Positions 1 through 6,474 are shown, numbered from the stretch's first letter. The stretch is DNA of 16,416 nucleotides from Bacillota bacterium (GCA_023409955.1 JAEYQQ010000185.1:1-16416), one strand, 5' to 3'. The notes: generated from the letters alone by a model not told the origin. Made by a program: numbers and translations.

Positions 1-303
1 GATCCCATCAGTGCGCTTCTCTCCACAGTGCTGCCCATGGCTTTGATTTTCGTGGTTTTCTATTTTATGCTCATCCGTCCCCAGCGGAAAAAGGAAAAGA
101 AAGCCAAGGAAATGCTCAATGCATTGAAGGTTGGTGACCGTATCTGCACCATCGGCGGCATCTATGGCACCATCGTATCCATCAAGGATGAGACCCTAAC
201 CGTTTCCGTTGGCCAGGACAATGTGAAGCTGGTATTTGCTCGCTGGGCCATCCGCAATGTGGAAGATGTCAGCGTGGAGAACGATTCAGAAGTGTTGGCG
301 TAA
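1..303 (+). CDS. yajC: YajC, preprotein translocase accessory subunit (5' end cut by window edge)
   Basis: Small inner-membrane partner of the SecDF-SecYEG protein export machinery. The reading frame is open from base 1, so the gene very probably begins upstream; the GTG at 28 lies inside the transmembrane helix and is unlikely to be the start. The visible 100 residues show one hydrophobic segment (about residues 5-24 of the visible part) ending in FMLIRPQRKKEKK, followed by the cytoplasmic KVGDRICTIGGIYGTI block, both hallmarks of the family. In Clostridia yajC often sits just before the TIGR04086 membrane protein and the SCIFF genes, which is the order seen here. The frame ends at TAA 301-303 and a perfect terminator hairpin follows 23 bases later. 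The identity is secure; only the start is missing. Confidence 0.95.
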   Translation, partial: DPISALLSTVLPMALIFVVFYFMLIRPQRKKEKKAKEMLNALKVGDRICTIGGIYGTIVSIKDETLTVSVGQDNVKLVFARWAIRNVEDVSVENDSEVLA

Positions 304-325
304 CCCCCTTCTTACAAGCATAAAC

Positions 326-373
326 CCTCCCTGTCCTGCATACAGTTGAGCAAAAAGGACAGGGAGGTTTTTT
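326..373 (+). terminator. Rho-independent terminator after yajC, overlapping the next gene's RBS
   Basis: CCTCCCTGTCC (326-336) pairs perfectly over 11 bp with GGACAGGGAGG (357-367), with a 20-nt loop, followed by six T (368-373). It has the form of an intrinsic terminator for the yajC transcript. The 3' arm ends only 8 bases before the ATG of the next gene and contains that gene's Shine-Dalgarno sequence. Confidence 0.85.
361..367 (+). promoter_or_regulatory. Shine-Dalgarno of the DUF3792-type gene, buried in a hairpin arm
   Basis: AGGGAGG lies 8 bases before the ATG at 376 and decides that start over the in-frame TTG at 346, which falls in the hairpin loop with no SD. All seven bases are paired in the terminator stem at 326-367, so any read-through transcript from yajC could hide the site. 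No convincing promoter is visible in 304-325, so read-through may be the normal supply of this mRNA. Confidence 0.7.
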
Positions 374-375
374 AT

Positions 376-792
376 ATGTCCCAGGCGAAAACAGCTCCCC
401 GCAGGCGGTCCCGAGCCCACACACAAAGCGCGTGGGGCCGGATTCTCCGGGGATTGATCGTAGCAGTCGCAGTTTCAGCGGCAGGCATTCTTGTGTTTGC
501 GCTCTTGATGCAATGGTTCAAACCCTCTGACAGTGTGATTCGGGTATTCAACCAAGTTTTGAAGCTTGTATCCATTGTGGTGGGTGTCATATCTGCCGTA
601 GGCCGCGGCGGTGAAAAAGGCCTTATGCGTGGTGCTGCAGTAGGTCTGCTGTATATGGGCCTTGGTGTATCGCTGTATGCGCTGCTTACAGGTCAGAATC
701 TGCCTTTCACCTCCTATCTTGGGGACTTGGGCATGGGCCTTGCCGGGGGTGGATTAACTGGAATGATACTATCTAATCTTTCGGCAAAATGA
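376..792 (+). CDS. TIGR04086 / DUF3792-type small membrane protein
   Basis: Predicted 138-residue integral membrane protein of unknown function. The N-terminus is basic and polar (MSQAKTAPRRRSRAH), followed by four hydrophobic stretches at about residues 24-46, 53-71, 78-99 and 111-134. The glycine-rich loops (VGRGGEKGLMRGAAVG and GLAGGGLTG) fit the DUF3792 group found in Firmicutes. The ATG at 376 is chosen because AGGGAGG stands 8 bases upstream. In Clostridia a protein of this type commonly lies between yajC and the SCIFF peptide gene, as here; that conserved position suggests a link to export or to the SCIFF system, but this is inference. The stop codon overlaps the -35 box of the scfA promoter. 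Family assignment is from size, topology and context. Confidence 0.8.
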   Translation: MSQAKTAPRRRSRAHTQSAWGRILRGLIVAVAVSAAGILVFALLMQWFKPSDSVIRVFNQVLKLVSIVVGVISAVGRGGEKGLMRGAAVGLLYMGLGVSLYALLTGQNLPFTSYLGDLGMGLAGGGLTGMILSNLSAK

Positions 793-821
793 TTGCAACA
801 ATTGCAAAATCAGTGTATAAT
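793..821 (+). promoter_or_regulatory. sigmaA promoter of scfA
   Basis: TTGCAA (793-798) is followed by a 17-bp spacer and a perfect TATAAT (816-821). Transcription should start near 828, leaving a leader of about 34 nt before the scfA ATG. The -35 box begins immediately after the stop codon of the upstream gene. Confidence 0.8.
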
Positions 822-861
822 ATTTGGAGTCCCATGTACACGTAGATGGAGGAGGATTCCC

Positions 862-1059
862 ATGAAGCATATCACAACCATTCAACGCGACTGCCTGAAG
901 CAATCCCTGGTTCATGGCGGCTGCGGCGAATGCCAGGCTTCCTGCCAGAGCGCCTGCAAAACAAGCTGCACGGTAGCCAATCAATCCTGCGCCAACAAGG
1001 AAAACAGTGCCGTGCTGGCTGGCGGCGAGGGCAAGCTGAATCGTACCTTCGGCAAGTAA
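862..1059 (+). CDS. scfA: SCIFF ranthipeptide precursor (65 aa, with C-terminal extension)
   Basis: Ribosomally made peptide precursor, 'six cysteines in forty-five residues', modified by the radical SAM enzyme encoded next door. The start ATG at 862 has GGAGGAGG (848-855) 6 bases upstream and gives the family's MKHI opening. The conserved core CGECQASCQSACKTSC is followed by TVANQSC, placing cysteines at 21, 24, 28, 32, 36 and 43. C32 and T37 fall at the positions I recall being joined by a thioether in the Clostridium thermocellum homologue CteA. Two features are unusual: a seventh cysteine at position 11, and about 22 residues after C43 (including NSAVLAGGEGKLNRTFGK), whereas typical family members stop near residue 45. 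It has its own sigmaA promoter and is followed by a hairpin before the maturase gene. Confidence 0.96.
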   Translation: MKHITTIQRDCLKQSLVHGGCGECQASCQSACKTSCTVANQSCANKENSAVLAGGEGKLNRTFGK

Positions 1060-1081
1060 CATAAGCATACGGGCTGCTTAC

Positions 1082-1118
1082 AAGCGGGAGTGTATCTCCC
1101 GCTTCTTGTTGTTTCTTT
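1082..1118 (+). terminator. Hairpin between scfA and scfB, likely partial terminator
   Basis: AAGCGGGAG (1082-1090) pairs over 9 bp with CTCCCGCTT (1096-1104) around a 5-nt loop, followed by an interrupted T-rich tract, CTTGTTGTTTCTTT. The imperfect U tract suggests incomplete termination. That would give more peptide mRNA than maturase mRNA, and no separate scfB promoter is obvious. The hairpin could also protect the 3' end of scfA mRNA. Confidence 0.65.
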
Positions 1119-1143
1119 ATCTGCACAACTGGAGGAAAGCAAT

Positions 1144-2493
1144 TTGATTCATACCTTTAAAGCCCTGAACCAACCCATGATGCTGGATGTAGGTTCTGGC
1201 GCAGTTCATGCCCTGGATGAGTTGGCATATGAAGCCGCCAAGCTCTGGGGAACTATTTCACAAGAAGAAATTGCAGCAAACCTAGCACAGCACTTTGATC
1301 CCAAAGAAGTCAATGAAGTGCTGGAAGAGCTTGGTGAGCTGGAGCGCATGGGCCAACTAAATGCGCCTGACAGCTACGACGATGTGGAGGTGCATGCTCC
1401 TGGTGTGGTAAAAGCCATGTGCCTGCACGCTGCCCATGACTGCAACCTACGCTGCCAATACTGCTTTGCCGGCACCGGCGAATACCACAGCCGCAACCGC
1501 TGTATGCTGACTGTGGATACAGGGAAAGCCGCCCTTGACTGGTTGGTCAAAAAAAGCGGAAAACGCATCAATTTAGAAGTTGACTTTTTTGGCGGAGAAC
1601 CGCTGATGAATTTTAATGCCGTCAAAGAGATCGTGGCTTATGGGCGGGAGCTTGAAAAGAAGCATAAGAAAGTTTTCAAATTTACTACCACCACCAACGG
1701 TCTTTTGCTGTCGGATGATATTATTGATTTCCTTAATCTGGAAATGGACAATGTGGTACTTTCCATTGATGGCCGCCCCGAAGTACATGACCATATGCGT
1801 CCGACGCCCAATGGCAGCGGCAGCTATGCCCACATTATTCCCAAGGCGCTTAAGCTGGCAAAATCCAGAGGTCAGCAGCGGTATTATATCCGCGGCACCT
1901 TTACCGCAAATAACCTGGACTTTGCCAAAGATGTTCTGCATCTGGCCGATGCCGGATTTGAGCAGCTATCCATTGAGCCTGTGGTAGCTCAGCCTGAAAG
2001 CGGCTATGCCTTGACGCAAGAACATCTGCCCCAGATTTTTGAAGAATACGAAACCTTGGGCCGAGAATATTTAAAGCGCCGCAAAGACGGCCGCTGGTTC
2101 AATTTCTTTCACTTTATGATTGATTTACAAGGCGGCCCCTGCCTTCGAAAACGCCTAACCGGCTGCGGCGCAGGGAATGAATATGTGGCGGTGACGCCTG
2201 AGGGCGACATCTATCCCTGCCATCAGTTTGTTGGCCGGGAAGGTTTTAAAATGGGCTCGGTGCTGGATGATTCCTTTAACAACGATATCCAGCAAAAGTT
2301 TGCCGCCAATAATGTTCTATCCAAAGAAGCCTGCCGAAGCTGCTGGGCACGTTTCTTCTGTTCCGGAGGCTGTGCAGCCAATGCCCATCAGTTTCATGGG
2401 GACATTTCAAAGCCCTATGATCTGGAGTGCCAGATGGAGCGCAAGCGCTTGGAATGCGCCATGGCGATATACGCACTGGAAAGACAAGACTAA
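1144..2493 (+). CDS. scfB: Thioether cross-link-forming SCIFF peptide maturase (radical SAM/SPASM)
   Basis: Radical S-adenosylmethionine enzyme that installs a Cys-Thr thioether in the SCIFF precursor, in the cytoplasm. The start is taken as TTG 1144: GGAGGA (1131-1136) precedes it by 7 bases and it yields the usual (M)IHTFKAL opening. An in-frame GTG at 1090 lies in the upstream hairpin and is rejected. The 449 residues comprise an N-terminal peptide-recognition region (about 1-85), the radical SAM cluster CNLRCQYC (C100, C104, C107), a GGEP motif in the barrel, and a C-terminal SPASM region with cysteines at 333, 341, 359, 397, 400, 406, 410, 429 and 438 (including CRSCWARFFCSGGC), which bind auxiliary iron-sulfur clusters. 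All expected cluster ligands appear present. It lies directly after its substrate gene and is closed by a terminator. Confidence 0.97.
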   Translation: MIHTFKALNQPMMLDVGSGAVHALDELAYEAAKLWGTISQEEIAANLAQHFDPKEVNEVLEELGELERMGQLNAPDSYDDVEVHAPGVVKAMCLHAAHDCNLRCQYCFAGTGEYHSRNRCMLTVDTGKAALDWLVKKSGKRINLEVDFFGGEPLMNFNAVKEIVAYGRELEKKHKKVFKFTTTTNGLLLSDDIIDFLNLEMDNVVLSIDGRPEVHDHMRPTPNGSGSYAHIIPKALKLAKSRGQQRYYIRGTFTANNLDFAKDVLHLADAGFEQLSIEPVVAQPESGYALTQEHLPQIFEEYETLGREYLKRRKDGRWFNFFHFMIDLQGGPCLRKRLTGCGAGNEYVAVTPEGDIYPCHQFVGREGFKMGSVLDDSFNNDIQQKFAANNVLSKEACRSCWARFFCSGGCAANAHQFHGDISKPYDLECQMERKRLECAMAIYALERQD

Positions 2494-2499
2494 GCATTG

Positions 2500-2540
2500 A
2501 AAGCATGATTGCACTGTTGGTGCCTTCATGCTTTTTCTTT
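2500..2540 (+). terminator. Rho-independent terminator after scfB
   Basis: AAAGCATGA (2500-2508) pairs with TCATGCTTT (2526-2534). Inside it GCAC (2511-2514) pairs with GTGC (2520-2523) around a 5-nt loop, and a T-rich tail (TTCTTT) follows. This ends the scfA-scfB unit before the protease promoter. Confidence 0.8.
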
Positions 2541-2553
2541 ATAAATAGCGATG

Positions 2554-2592
2554 TTCACAAATTACCAAAAATTATTCATAAAGCGTTCATGA
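2554..2592 (+). promoter_or_regulatory. Phased TTCA repeats upstream of the htrA-like gene, possible response-regulator site
   Basis: TTCACAA (2554-2560), TTCATAA (2575-2581) and TTCATGA (2586-2592) start 21 and 11 bases apart, about two and one helical turns, and end 20 bases before the -10 box. Direct repeats on one DNA face are typical of OmpR/PhoB-family response regulators. Bacterial htrA genes are commonly controlled by envelope-stress two-component systems. The regulator is not in the window, so this is inference from spacing. Confidence 0.35.
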
Positions 2593-2611
2593 TTAGGTCA
2601 AAAATCTTGTT

Positions 2612-2617
2612 TATACT
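2612..2617 (+). promoter_or_regulatory. Probable -10 box of the htrA-like gene
   Basis: TATACT at 2612-2617 matches five of six bases of the sigmaA -10 consensus. There is no good -35 box at 16-18 bp (TGATTA at 2590-2595 is the best), which fits an activator-dependent promoter with the TTCA repeats just upstream. Transcription would begin near 2624, about 25 nt before the ATG. Confidence 0.55.
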
Positions 2618-2648
2618 ACTCTTACAACCAACAGAGGAGGAGCTCAAA

Positions 2649-3902
2649 ATGAAAGGTAACTTTAAAAAACATTTGTTAGGGTATATAGCCATCGCCATCG
2701 TATTCACCATGGCAGGTGCCAGCATCACAATGCTAGCCACCGACGGAAACGGTGCCAATGCAGAAGCACAGCGACTTGCCACCAAGATTGAAGGCACCGT
2801 CACCAGCCCCTTTACTGCGGCTATCGCGGCAGTTAGAGACAGCGTAGTCGGCGTCAGCAACTATACTACATACAACTATGGTGGATATGGCGGGTATGGT
2901 TTCAATCTCCCCGGCCGCAACAACAGAAGCGGCGAAGAGGTGCTGCAATCCACCGGCAGCGGCGTAGTCATCAGCGACCAGGGCCACGTTCTCACCAACT
3001 ACCATGTGGTGGAAGGTGCCAAAACCTTAAAGGTCACAACACCAGACAAAACATACGATGCAGAGCTTATCGCCTACGACGAAGACTTGGATGTAGCTAT
3101 TCTTAAGGCCACTGACCTGAAGCTAAACCCCGTATCTTTGGGTGATAGCGATGCTTTGCAAGTTGGCGATTGGGCTATCGCCATTGGCAATCCTCTGGGC
3201 ACAGAACTTGCTGGCACCACCACAGTAGGTATTGTATCTGCCCTGAACCGCGAAATCAGCTCCGGTGCTACCGATAAATACGGCAAGCGCATCACCAATA
3301 CCATGATCCAGGTTGATGCTGCTATCAACAGCGGCAACAGCGGCGGCGGCTTGTTCAATGTGCTGGGTGAACTGGTAGGTATCCCCACATTGAAATATTC
3401 CGGAAGCCTGTTCAGTGGCAGTGCTGTAGAAGGCATTGGGATGAGCATCCCCATCAACTCTGCAAAATCCTTGATTGAAAAGGTACTCTCCGGCGAGGTC
3501 ACCGGCAACCAATCCAGCTCCAATACCAACACCAATACTGTTGCTGAAAACAACAAGCCACGCCTTGGCGTAACCGTTTCCACCCTTGATCAGAGCAACT
3601 CTGCTGTTTCCTATGGCAAACTGCCTTCCGGCGTCTTCATCAGTGAAGTGGATGAAAACTCTCCAGCGCAAAAAGCTGGTCTGATGCCTTATGACATCAT
3701 TGTTGAAATTGATGGTCAGCGCACTACCACCACCACCGCCATGATATCGTACCTTGGCGAGAAAAATGAAGGTGACGTTGTTAAGGTCAAGGTCTATCGC
3801 GTAGAGGGTCTGGAGAATACCCAAGGTGTTAATGATATCAAGGAAGGGCAGTACCTTGACTTCGATGTGGCTCTGGCCATATTGACCAATGTAAATCAGT
3901 AA
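2649..3902 (+). CDS. HtrA/DegP-like membrane-anchored serine protease with PDZ domain
   Basis: Extracytoplasmic quality-control protease of the S1C family. The ATG at 2649 has GAGGAGG (2634-2640) 8 bases upstream; in-frame starts further upstream fall within the scfB terminator region. The 417 residues show a short basic N-terminus (MKGNFKK), one hydrophobic anchor (about 8-29), a Tyr/Gly/Asn-rich linker (about 73-97, including NYGGYGGYGFNLPG), the trypsin-like domain with catalytic H119 (TNYHVVEG), D148 (LDVAILK) and S231 (NSGNSGGG), and one PDZ domain (about 302-400, starting PRLGVTV and including SPAQKAGLMPYDIIVEIDG). A Ser/Asn/Thr-rich spacer (about 288-300) links protease and PDZ. It sits alone between two terminators with its own promoter. 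The triad and GNSGG motif are intact, so it should be active; the exact paralogue (HtrA, HtrB or HtrC type) cannot be told. Confidence 0.94.
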   Translation: MKGNFKKHLLGYIAIAIVFTMAGASITMLATDGNGANAEAQRLATKIEGTVTSPFTAAIAAVRDSVVGVSNYTTYNYGGYGGYGFNLPGRNNRSGEEVLQSTGSGVVISDQGHVLTNYHVVEGAKTLKVTTPDKTYDAELIAYDEDLDVAILKATDLKLNPVSLGDSDALQVGDWAIAIGNPLGTELAGTTTVGIVSALNREISSGATDKYGKRITNTMIQVDAAINSGNSGGGLFNVLGELVGIPTLKYSGSLFSGSAVEGIGMSIPINSAKSLIEKVLSGEVTGNQSSSNTNTNTVAENNKPRLGVTVSTLDQSNSAVSYGKLPSGVFISEVDENSPAQKAGLMPYDIIVEIDGQRTTTTTAMISYLGEKNEGDVVKVKVYRVEGLENTQGVNDIKEGQYLDFDVALAILTNVNQ

Positions 3903-3923
3903 GCATTCTTAAGCAGGAATATT

Positions 3924-3957
3924 AAATCTTCCCGACATAGCCGGGAAGATTTTTTTT
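3924..3957 (+). terminator. Rho-independent terminator after the htrA-like gene
   Basis: AAATCTTCCCG (3924-3934) pairs perfectly over 11 bp with CGGGAAGATTT (3942-3952) around a 7-nt loop, and the T run extends to 3957. This is a textbook intrinsic terminator. Confidence 0.93.
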
Positions 3958-3976
3958 GATGGCTTAATCCAATTCT

Positions 3977-4016
3977 AATTAGATTTTTATCTAATTCACT
4001 ATTGAATATTATCTAA
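3977..4016 (+). promoter_or_regulatory. Candidate operator of the MFS/ArsR operon
   Basis: AATTAGAT (3977-3984) and ATCTAATT (3989-3996) form a perfect inverted repeat around TTTT, immediately upstream of the -35 box. The half-site core ATCTAA recurs at 4011-4016 between the -35 and -10 boxes, 22 bases (two turns) from the first copy. A dimeric repressor bound here could block RNA polymerase. The ArsR-type protein encoded downstream in the same operon is the natural candidate, by analogy with autoregulated ArsR operons; that assignment is inference. Confidence 0.5.
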
Positions 4017-4029
4017 CATATGGTATACT
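4002..4029 (+). promoter_or_regulatory. sigmaA promoter of the MFS/ArsR operon (extended -10)
   Basis: TTGAAT (4002-4007), a 16-bp spacer, and TATACT (4024-4029) preceded by TGG, which makes an extended -10 element. Start of transcription is expected near 4036, giving a leader of about 37 nt. Confidence 0.7.
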
Positions 4030-4072
4030 GTGGAAGTCTTAATTATATCTGCATCTAAGGAGTGTTCGATGT

Positions 4073-5323
4073 ATGTCTAACAAGAGTAACGGGTACAGAG
4101 CTGTCTTTAAGCACAAGCAGTATACCAAATTGATTGCTTCTAATATCGTAAATCGATTTGGAGATTCCATCGATGCTATCGCTTTCACCTGGCTGGTATA
4201 TGAACTGAGCGGCAATGCTGCCTGGTCCGCTGTTATATTTGGTGCCAACATGCTTCCTACCGTGGTTCTCGGGCCATTTGCCGGCGCGCTGGCTGAGAAG
4301 ATGGATAAAAAAGCAACCATGGTCATTGCAGATATAATCCGTGGCCTTTTAGTCGCACTGACAGCAGCGCTGTTAACATTCAACGTGTTAACCCCCATTT
4401 GGATGCTGTGCATAACGGTATTGCATTCCACCGTAGAAGCCTTTCGCATTCCCTGCGGTCAAGCGATTATACCGCGTTTGCTGCCCAAAGAAGATTATGA
4501 TTTTGGTTTGTCACTCAACAGCAGCATGGCCCGTGTGATGGAAATCATCGGCATGGCCTGCGCTGCTGGTATCATCGCTTTAATCGGAGTGCCCGGAGCA
4601 ATATTTATCGACGGCATCACGTTCTTTCTGTCCGCAGCCCTGATTGCTTGGATAAAAGTAGGAAAAGAGCCTGAGCAAGAAAGTATCAATAGCACAAAGG
4701 ACTATTGGAAGACACTTTTAGAAGGCTTCAAATACGTTTTTAAAACCCCGTCAATTTTCAATCTATGCCTACTGGCACTGCTGCTCAATGGCTTGCTGGT
4801 GCCGCTGAATGCACTCATGGCCCCATTGGTCAGTGAAGTCTATCAACTAGATGCTGAAGCCTTGTCCGCAGGCGGTATACTGATTACGGCAGGCAGTGCG
4901 TTGGGCGCATTTATCTATCCATATATCAAACGTCTCATCAGCGGCAAAACCTTAATTATAGCTGGCTTTGCTGCTATCTCCATCAGCTACCCATCGTTAA
5001 TTTGGGCCTCCGCATTAATGCATACACCATTGCTATTTTATGTCGTATTATGTATCATATTAATCATATTCTCGATTTCACTGGCCTTGCTGGGCGGGCA
5101 CTTTTCTGTTGCTGTATTAAAGCTGGTTCAACCTGATTATCTGGCACGTGTCGGTTCTACCATGGGGGCTGTAAGCACGTTTGCAATGCCTTTCCTTTCC
5201 TTCCTGATGGGTGGTATGACATTAACGTTTGGGATCAGCGGTGTATTCTATTTATTTGCGGGTATATGCGTTGTTTCCCTGTTCCTGTTGATTGCCACGA
5301 AAAAGCTGGATGCCATGGACTAA
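4073..5323 (+). CDS. MFS transporter, probable drug/metabolite efflux (DHA3-like)
   Basis: Predicted 416-residue integral membrane protein, the usual length for a 12-helix major facilitator. It resembles the DHA3/MFS_3 efflux group: an N-terminal stretch with R-F-G-D before the first helix (NIVNRFGDSIDAIAFTWLVY), and FRIPCGQAIIPRLLP (residues 124-138) at the position of the family's typical 'F..PA..A.IP.L'. The basic segment EKMDKKATMV after helix 2 is the cytoplasmic loop. The substrate cannot be read from sequence. The start ATG at 4073 lies 10 bases after AAGGAG (4057-4062). A second ATG at 4069 in another frame is better spaced (6 bases) but gives only three residues. The gene ends 11 bases before the ArsR-type gene, so the two are probably cotranscribed and the neighbour may regulate export. 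Confidence 0.88.
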   Translation: MSNKSNGYRAVFKHKQYTKLIASNIVNRFGDSIDAIAFTWLVYELSGNAAWSAVIFGANMLPTVVLGPFAGALAEKMDKKATMVIADIIRGLLVALTAALLTFNVLTPIWMLCITVLHSTVEAFRIPCGQAIIPRLLPKEDYDFGLSLNSSMARVMEIIGMACAAGIIALIGVPGAIFIDGITFFLSAALIAWIKVGKEPEQESINSTKDYWKTLLEGFKYVFKTPSIFNLCLLALLLNGLLVPLNALMAPLVSEVYQLDAEALSAGGILITAGSALGAFIYPYIKRLISGKTLIIAGFAAISISYPSLIWASALMHTPLLFYVVLCIILIIFSISLALLGGHFSVAVLKLVQPDYLARVGSTMGAVSTFAMPFLSFLMGGMTLTFGISGVFYLFAGICVVSLFLLIATKKLDAMD

Positions 5324-5334
5324 GGGGGATTATC

Positions 5335-6474
5335 TTGAGATATATTTATTATCAGCATATGGACCTGATGCTGGAAGCATTGAACTTCTTGACGCTGAAA
5401 ACCTCAGAGACTTCGTTGGAGGTAAAACTCAACCGGCTGCAAATGCTGCATACGGATACTAATGTAAATACATCCCCGGCATTTCAAGCACGCATCACTG
5501 CTGTGCGTGCGCTTGCCTTGGCAATTGACAGCCATCACACACCAGATGCCAAGGAGCTGGATCATTTTTTCTCCACATACTCCACTGGGGAGGGCAATTT
5601 GGCCTTAACCCTTATTATGTCCTTTTATGACCCTGCCATTGCCCTATGGGACGATCAGATGATACATATTGAGAAAGCGTTTGATGCATTTTGCAAAGAA
5701 CCGCGGCCTGATATAGCCAAGCTGCATCTTGGCAATATCATCTATGAAAACGATGATTCCCCTGAAAGGGATGCATGGCCTGTCGAGGAGCAGTTGGATA
5801 GCACCGAGCTGTCAGACCAGGAAAAATGGATTCTTCTGCGTATGCTGAAAAGACCTGACCAACATCTTCATCGACTTACACAAATGCTGATACCTATAAA
5901 GAATCTGATAGCGGAGAACTTCTCCATTATTCAACCAATGCTGGATGATTTCACATTTCGTTGGAGGGAATATTTCCAGCAAAATATGTTTTCAGCCTTC
6001 CTGTCACAGTGTATGGGTTTGGAATTCGGAGATAATAAGGACTACACCGTGCATGTGTACCCATACATATTCGACAGCAGCACGATATCATTGAATATGG
6101 ATGAGGATGAAAAGAACATATACCTAAAAATCGGAGCTTGCATGTCAGAAGGCGTAACAGTAAAAACGCTTCCCATTAAAAGCAATCATCTGCTGGAAGG
6201 GTTGAAGGCATTATCCGACAAGAGCAAGCTGGCCATACTTGATCATATTCGCAACAAGCGTTCCTATGGGCAAGCTTTGGCTAAAGAAACAGGCTTGTCA
6301 ACCGCCACTATTTCACACCACATGAGCGCCCTTATCAATTGCGGTTTTATTCGTATGGAAAAAGAAGATAACCGTATTTACTATCAGATGGACAAAGATA
6401 GGCTGCAGCGTTTTTTGCAGCATTTGTCTTTGTATTTGCTGGACGGAGAAGGTACAGGCAAACCACATACATAA
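5335..6474 (+). CDS. ArsR-type winged-helix regulator with large N-terminal domain
   Basis: Predicted cytoplasmic transcription factor of 379 residues. The C-terminal part (about 285-370) is an ArsR-like winged helix: LEGLKALSDKSKLAILDHI begins the domain, the recognition helix lies around S322-C333 (STATISHHMSALINC), and the wing contains RMEKEDNRIYYQM. The first 280 or so residues are mainly alpha-helical and acidic, without a motif I recognise; typical ArsR proteins are only about 100-120 residues, so this region is probably a ligand-sensing domain. The start is TTG 5335, with GGGGG (5324-5328) 6 bases upstream and 11 bases from the MFS stop; ATG 5359 is an alternative. No Cys-rich metal site is evident in the DNA-binding domain (only one cysteine), so metal sensing is unlikely. 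It probably controls the MFS gene upstream, a guess from operon position. Confidence 0.82.
   Translation: MRYIYYQHMDLMLEALNFLTLKTSETSLEVKLNRLQMLHTDTNVNTSPAFQARITAVRALALAIDSHHTPDAKELDHFFSTYSTGEGNLALTLIMSFYDPAIALWDDQMIHIEKAFDAFCKEPRPDIAKLHLGNIIYENDDSPERDAWPVEEQLDSTELSDQEKWILLRMLKRPDQHLHRLTQMLIPIKNLIAENFSIIQPMLDDFTFRWREYFQQNMFSAFLSQCMGLEFGDNKDYTVHVYPYIFDSSTISLNMDEDEKNIYLKIGACMSEGVTVKTLPIKSNHLLEGLKALSDKSKLAILDHIRNKRSYGQALAKETGLSTATISHHMSALINCGFIRMEKEDNRIYYQMDKDRLQRFLQHLSLYLLDGEGTGKPHT

Noticed and set aside
28..303. GTG at 28 as the start of YajC
   Set aside because: The frame is open to base 1, the GTG lies inside the transmembrane helix and has no Shine-Dalgarno; the gene more likely starts outside the window.
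346..375. TTG start at 346 for the DUF3792-type protein
   Set aside because: It sits in the loop of the terminator hairpin without an SD; ATG 376 has AGGGAGG at good spacing.
1090..1143. Extended N-terminus of the maturase from GTG 1090
   Set aside because: The GTG is inside the scfA hairpin, and the family N-terminus begins at TTG 1144 behind GGAGGA.
2427..2648. Long upstream extension of the HtrA-like protein
   Set aside because: It would overlap scfB, the scfB terminator and the promoter; ATG 2649 has a strong SD and a normal membrane anchor follows it.
3123..3824. Long minus-strand frames opposite the protease and other genes
   Set aside because: They lack ribosome sites and family features and lie opposite well-supported genes.
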